Assembly: GCA_003523085.1 (NCBI GenBank)
Contig: DPHD01000079.1
Span: forward strand, 1-17,060
Length of the DNA: 17,060 bases
Direction of reading: 5' to 3'
DNA from: Oceanospirillaceae bacterium
Lineage (GTDB): Bacteria; Pseudomonadota; Gammaproteobacteria; Pseudomonadales; Balneatricaceae
The stretch's first letter is position 1. Each line of letters starts with the position of its first letter. A program made the translations under genes and the position numbers. A model generated the notes under the pieces. That model was not told the DNA's origin, ran no database searches, and saw only the letters and a list, made by a program, of their open reading frames with translations. Shown piece by piece: positions 15,178 to 17,060 of the stretch.

Positions 15178-17019
15178 TTGAGCATAAAACCCCCATTTAC
15201 CGAATTAGAGATCAAAAAATCCCCATCTGGATTCTATCAAGGCTACAGTGTGCCTATTGCGGTCTCCAGTAAAGTTCTCATGTCTGCGTTAGTGTTATGG
15301 GCCTTAATTTGGCCTGGCAATGCCAACACCATACTGTCTGCTTGGAACGGATCAATTCTAAATACCTTCAACACATTTTATGTCATCGCCGTGGGTGTGT
15401 TTGCCTTCTTCTTGTTTGCTCTAGCGGTGATTCCGTCTGCCGGACGACGCAAGCTTGGTGGCATTGATACGCTGCCAGAATTCTCCAATTTCTCATGGTT
15501 TTCGATGATGTTTGGCGCCGGTTTGGGCGTAGGCCTTATGGTGTTTGCTACCGCTGAACCATTAGGCCTATTAGGCTCGAACCCGGTTATTTTAGACGGC
15601 AAGGTGGCTGCCAACAGTAGCGATGCGGTTGAATCCGCTTATCGATACACCTTTTTACATTATGGTTTCCATGCGTGGGCTATTTATGTCGTGACTGGTT
15701 TGTCACTGGCCTACTACGCTTACACGCGTGACATGCCCCTCACCATCCGCTCTGCCCTGACGCCTTTATTTGGCGCTTCTACCAACGGTGCACTGGGTAA
15801 CATTGTTGATGCCATTGCAGTTATTGCCACCATTTTAGGTGTGTCGGTAACTATAGGTTTTGGTGTCAGTCAGTTTGTTGAAGGCATTTATGCTGTTACA
15901 GCAATGGAATGGCTAATGATGGCAACTGCAGACGCGCCTAAACCAAGCACTGTTGGCCTTGTTGCAGCTTTAATTGTGATTATGGGCATGTCCATATTGT
16001 CGGCTGTGTCTGGCGTTGGCCGTGGTATTAAATACCTCTCTAACCTTAATTTGGTATTGTCGCTAATTTTGCTAGGCACCTTTGTCTTGTTTGGCTCGTT
16101 TGCTTTTGCCATGAGCAGCTTTGTGCAAGGTTTAGCCGACTATGTGATTCACTTTGCTTCCATGTCATTTACAGCCTACGGCCCCCAGTCACTGGCTGAC
16201 TTCAGTGCCAGCATGCCTGCTGCGTTAGAAAGTTTAACTGCCGACGATGTTGCGAGCGTTTATACGGGCGCAACCAATGCATGGGGTTCCTTGGACAGCT
16301 TTAGTGCTAGCCTACCTGCATCAATCACGACCTTAGACAACAGCCAAGCTGTGGCTGCGAGCTTGTACGAAGCGGGAACACAAGGCCGTCAATTTGGTTG
16401 GCAGAAAGGCTGGAGCACCTTCTACTGGGCCTGGTGGATTGCCTTCTCGCCTTTTGTTGGTTTATTCCTAGCGCGTATTTCTAAAGGCCGTACTATTCGT
16501 GAGTTTATCTTAGGCTGTGTGATTGCACCTGCCATTGTATGTTTCTTATGGATGACCATTTTAGGCGGTACTGCAATTGATCTAGAGTTGACCGGTGCAG
16601 CAGATGGCGCAATTTTCGCAGCTAGCAACACTGCTAAACTGTTTGCAACCTTAGAACAAATGATCTCTGGTGGTTTTTTGACCGGTATTACTATCATGTG
16701 TGTGGTCTTAGTTCTCACCTTCTTGGTGACCTCTGCTGACTCTGGCATTTTGGTGATCAACACCATCATGTCGGGTGGGCAGCAAGAAACTGGCATCAAA
16801 CACCGCATTATTTGGGGTGTCATCTTAACTGCGGTTATCGGTGTGTTACTTGTTGCTGGTAACTCTGGCGCCGAAGCCAACCCCTTTAGCGCCTTGCAAA
16901 ACGCCATGATCATTGGCGCCCTGCCGTTTGCAATCATCATGGTGTTGATGATGATCGCCTTAGGCAAGGCCATTTATCGTGATGGTCTGAGGGAAAAGGA
17001 AACCATTGCGGGGCAATAA
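15178..17019 (+). CDS. BCCT-family betaine/choline/carnitine-type transporter with an enlarged loop
   Basis: A 613-residue inner-membrane secondary carrier of the BCCT family with about 12 helices. The TM3 region reads SMMFGAGLGVGLMVFATAEP (109-128). The family tryptophan box reads GWSTFYWAWWIAFSPFVG (411-428), followed by LFLARISKGRTIREF. Translation starts at TTG (15178), with GAGG 6 nt upstream. Cytoplasmic tails are short (TM1 begins near residue 28; the C-terminus ends soon after KAIYRDGLREKE), unlike osmosensing BetP with its long tails, so uptake for catabolism seems more likely than osmoregulation. A loop of about 70 residues (335-406) before the tryptophan box is longer than in CaiT-like members and carries an internal duplication (see findings). 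Position after etfBA points to a methylated amine such as betaine, dimethylglycine, sarcosine or choline. It may have its own promoter. Confidence 0.92.
   Translation: MSIKPPFTELEIKKSPSGFYQGYSVPIAVSSKVLMSALVLWALIWPGNANTILSAWNGSILNTFNTFYVIAVGVFAFFLFALAVIPSAGRRKLGGIDTLPEFSNFSWFSMMFGAGLGVGLMVFATAEPLGLLGSNPVILDGKVAANSSDAVESAYRYTFLHYGFHAWAIYVVTGLSLAYYAYTRDMPLTIRSALTPLFGASTNGALGNIVDAIAVIATILGVSVTIGFGVSQFVEGIYAVTAMEWLMMATADAPKPSTVGLVAALIVIMGMSILSAVSGVGRGIKYLSNLNLVLSLILLGTFVLFGSFAFAMSSFVQGLADYVIHFASMSFTAYGPQSLADFSASMPAALESLTADDVASVYTGATNAWGSLDSFSASLPASITTLDNSQAVAASLYEAGTQGRQFGWQKGWSTFYWAWWIAFSPFVGLFLARISKGRTIREFILGCVIAPAIVCFLWMTILGGTAIDLELTGAADGAIFAASNTAKLFATLEQMISGGFLTGITIMCVVLVLTFLVTSADSGILVINTIMSGGQQETGIKHRIIWGVILTAVIGVLLVAGNSGAEANPFSALQNAMIIGALPFAIIMVLMMIALGKAIYRDGLREKETIAGQ
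16189..16380 (+). repeat. Tandem protein repeat inside the BCCT loop
   Basis: Two copies of a roughly 30-residue unit lie 33 residues apart in the transporter. Copy one (338-366) begins SLADFSASMPAALESLT and copy two (371-401) begins SLDSFSASLPASITTLD. They continue with similar VASVY / VAASLY patterns. Nine of the first 13 positions are identical. Nucleotide similarity is lower than protein similarity, so the duplication is not recent. Confidence 0.7.
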
Positions 17020-17036
17020 AGCCAAGCGCACCACTT

Positions 17037-17060
17037 GTCATCTTGAGCGCAGCCGAAAGA
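17037..17060. repeat. Possible start of a dispersed intergenic repeat, cut by the window edge
   Basis: The last bases, GTCATCTTGAGCGCAGCCGA and following, resemble the common bacterial intergenic repeat with core GTCATCCTGAGCGCAGCGAA, often seen as multicopy inverted elements just after genes. Only one arm is visible, so the call is tentative. Confidence 0.35.

Noticed and set aside
16422..16973. 183-codon open frame antisense to the BCCT gene
   Set aside because: Its composition is that of a membrane protein read backwards. There is no ribosome site and no recognisable motif, while the plus strand encodes a clear BCCT transporter.

Overview
The window looks like a chromosomal segment of a marine or saline-habitat gammaproteobacterium, probably in or near the old Pseudomonadales/Oceanospirillales/Cellvibrionales grouping. 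Support comes from argG close to a divergent pyrC-rnt pair (pyrC-rnt is a Pseudomonas-type neighbourhood), a long Pseudomonas-like trpS, a two-component pair of the 'proteobacterial dedicated sortase' (PdsR/PdsS) family, and a methylated-glycine catabolic gene next to ETF genes and a BCCT carrier. Species cannot be named from this sequence. No rRNA, tRNA, insertion sequence, phage gene or CRISPR array was seen.

Layout. (1) 1-1978: the start of a sugar/polyol ABC transporter binding protein (minus strand, cut by the window edge) and a divergent PfkB-family fructokinase, separated by an AT-rich regulatory gap with operator-like repeats. (2) 1979-2288: a gap with a tiny secreted-peptide ORF that appears frameshifted, then a bidirectional terminator. 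(3) 2289-5369: argG (minus), then pyrC and rnt (plus), for arginine synthesis, pyrimidine synthesis and RNA maturation. (4) 5374-9844: a minus-strand run trpS > pdsR > pdsS > yidD, with 15 nt after trpS and one-base TAATG overlaps at the next two junctions. (5) 9933-10289: a small Sel1-repeat protein. (6) 10620-17019: a dimethylglycine/sarcosine dehydrogenase-like flavoenzyme fused to a GcvT folate domain, then etfB, etfA and a BCCT transporter.

How the parts fit. Region 6 reads as one physiological module. The BCCT carrier would bring in a betaine-type compound, the flavoenzyme would oxidatively demethylate an N-methylglycine while its GcvT domain passes the one-carbon unit to tetrahydrofolate, and EtfAB would take the electrons. 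Strong hairpins after the dehydrogenase and after etfA suggest three separately tuned transcription units. Region 1 reads as a polyol/fructose locus: uptake, probable oxidation to fructose outside the window, then phosphorylation to fructose-6-phosphate.

Most unusual points: a roughly 30-residue tandem duplication inside an enlarged extracytoplasmic loop of the BCCT transporter; yidD coupled to a sensor kinase instead of sitting in an rpmH-rnpA-yidC context; a sortase-type two-component system with no sortase or LPXTG protein in view; and three consecutive hairpins between the dehydrogenase and etfBA.
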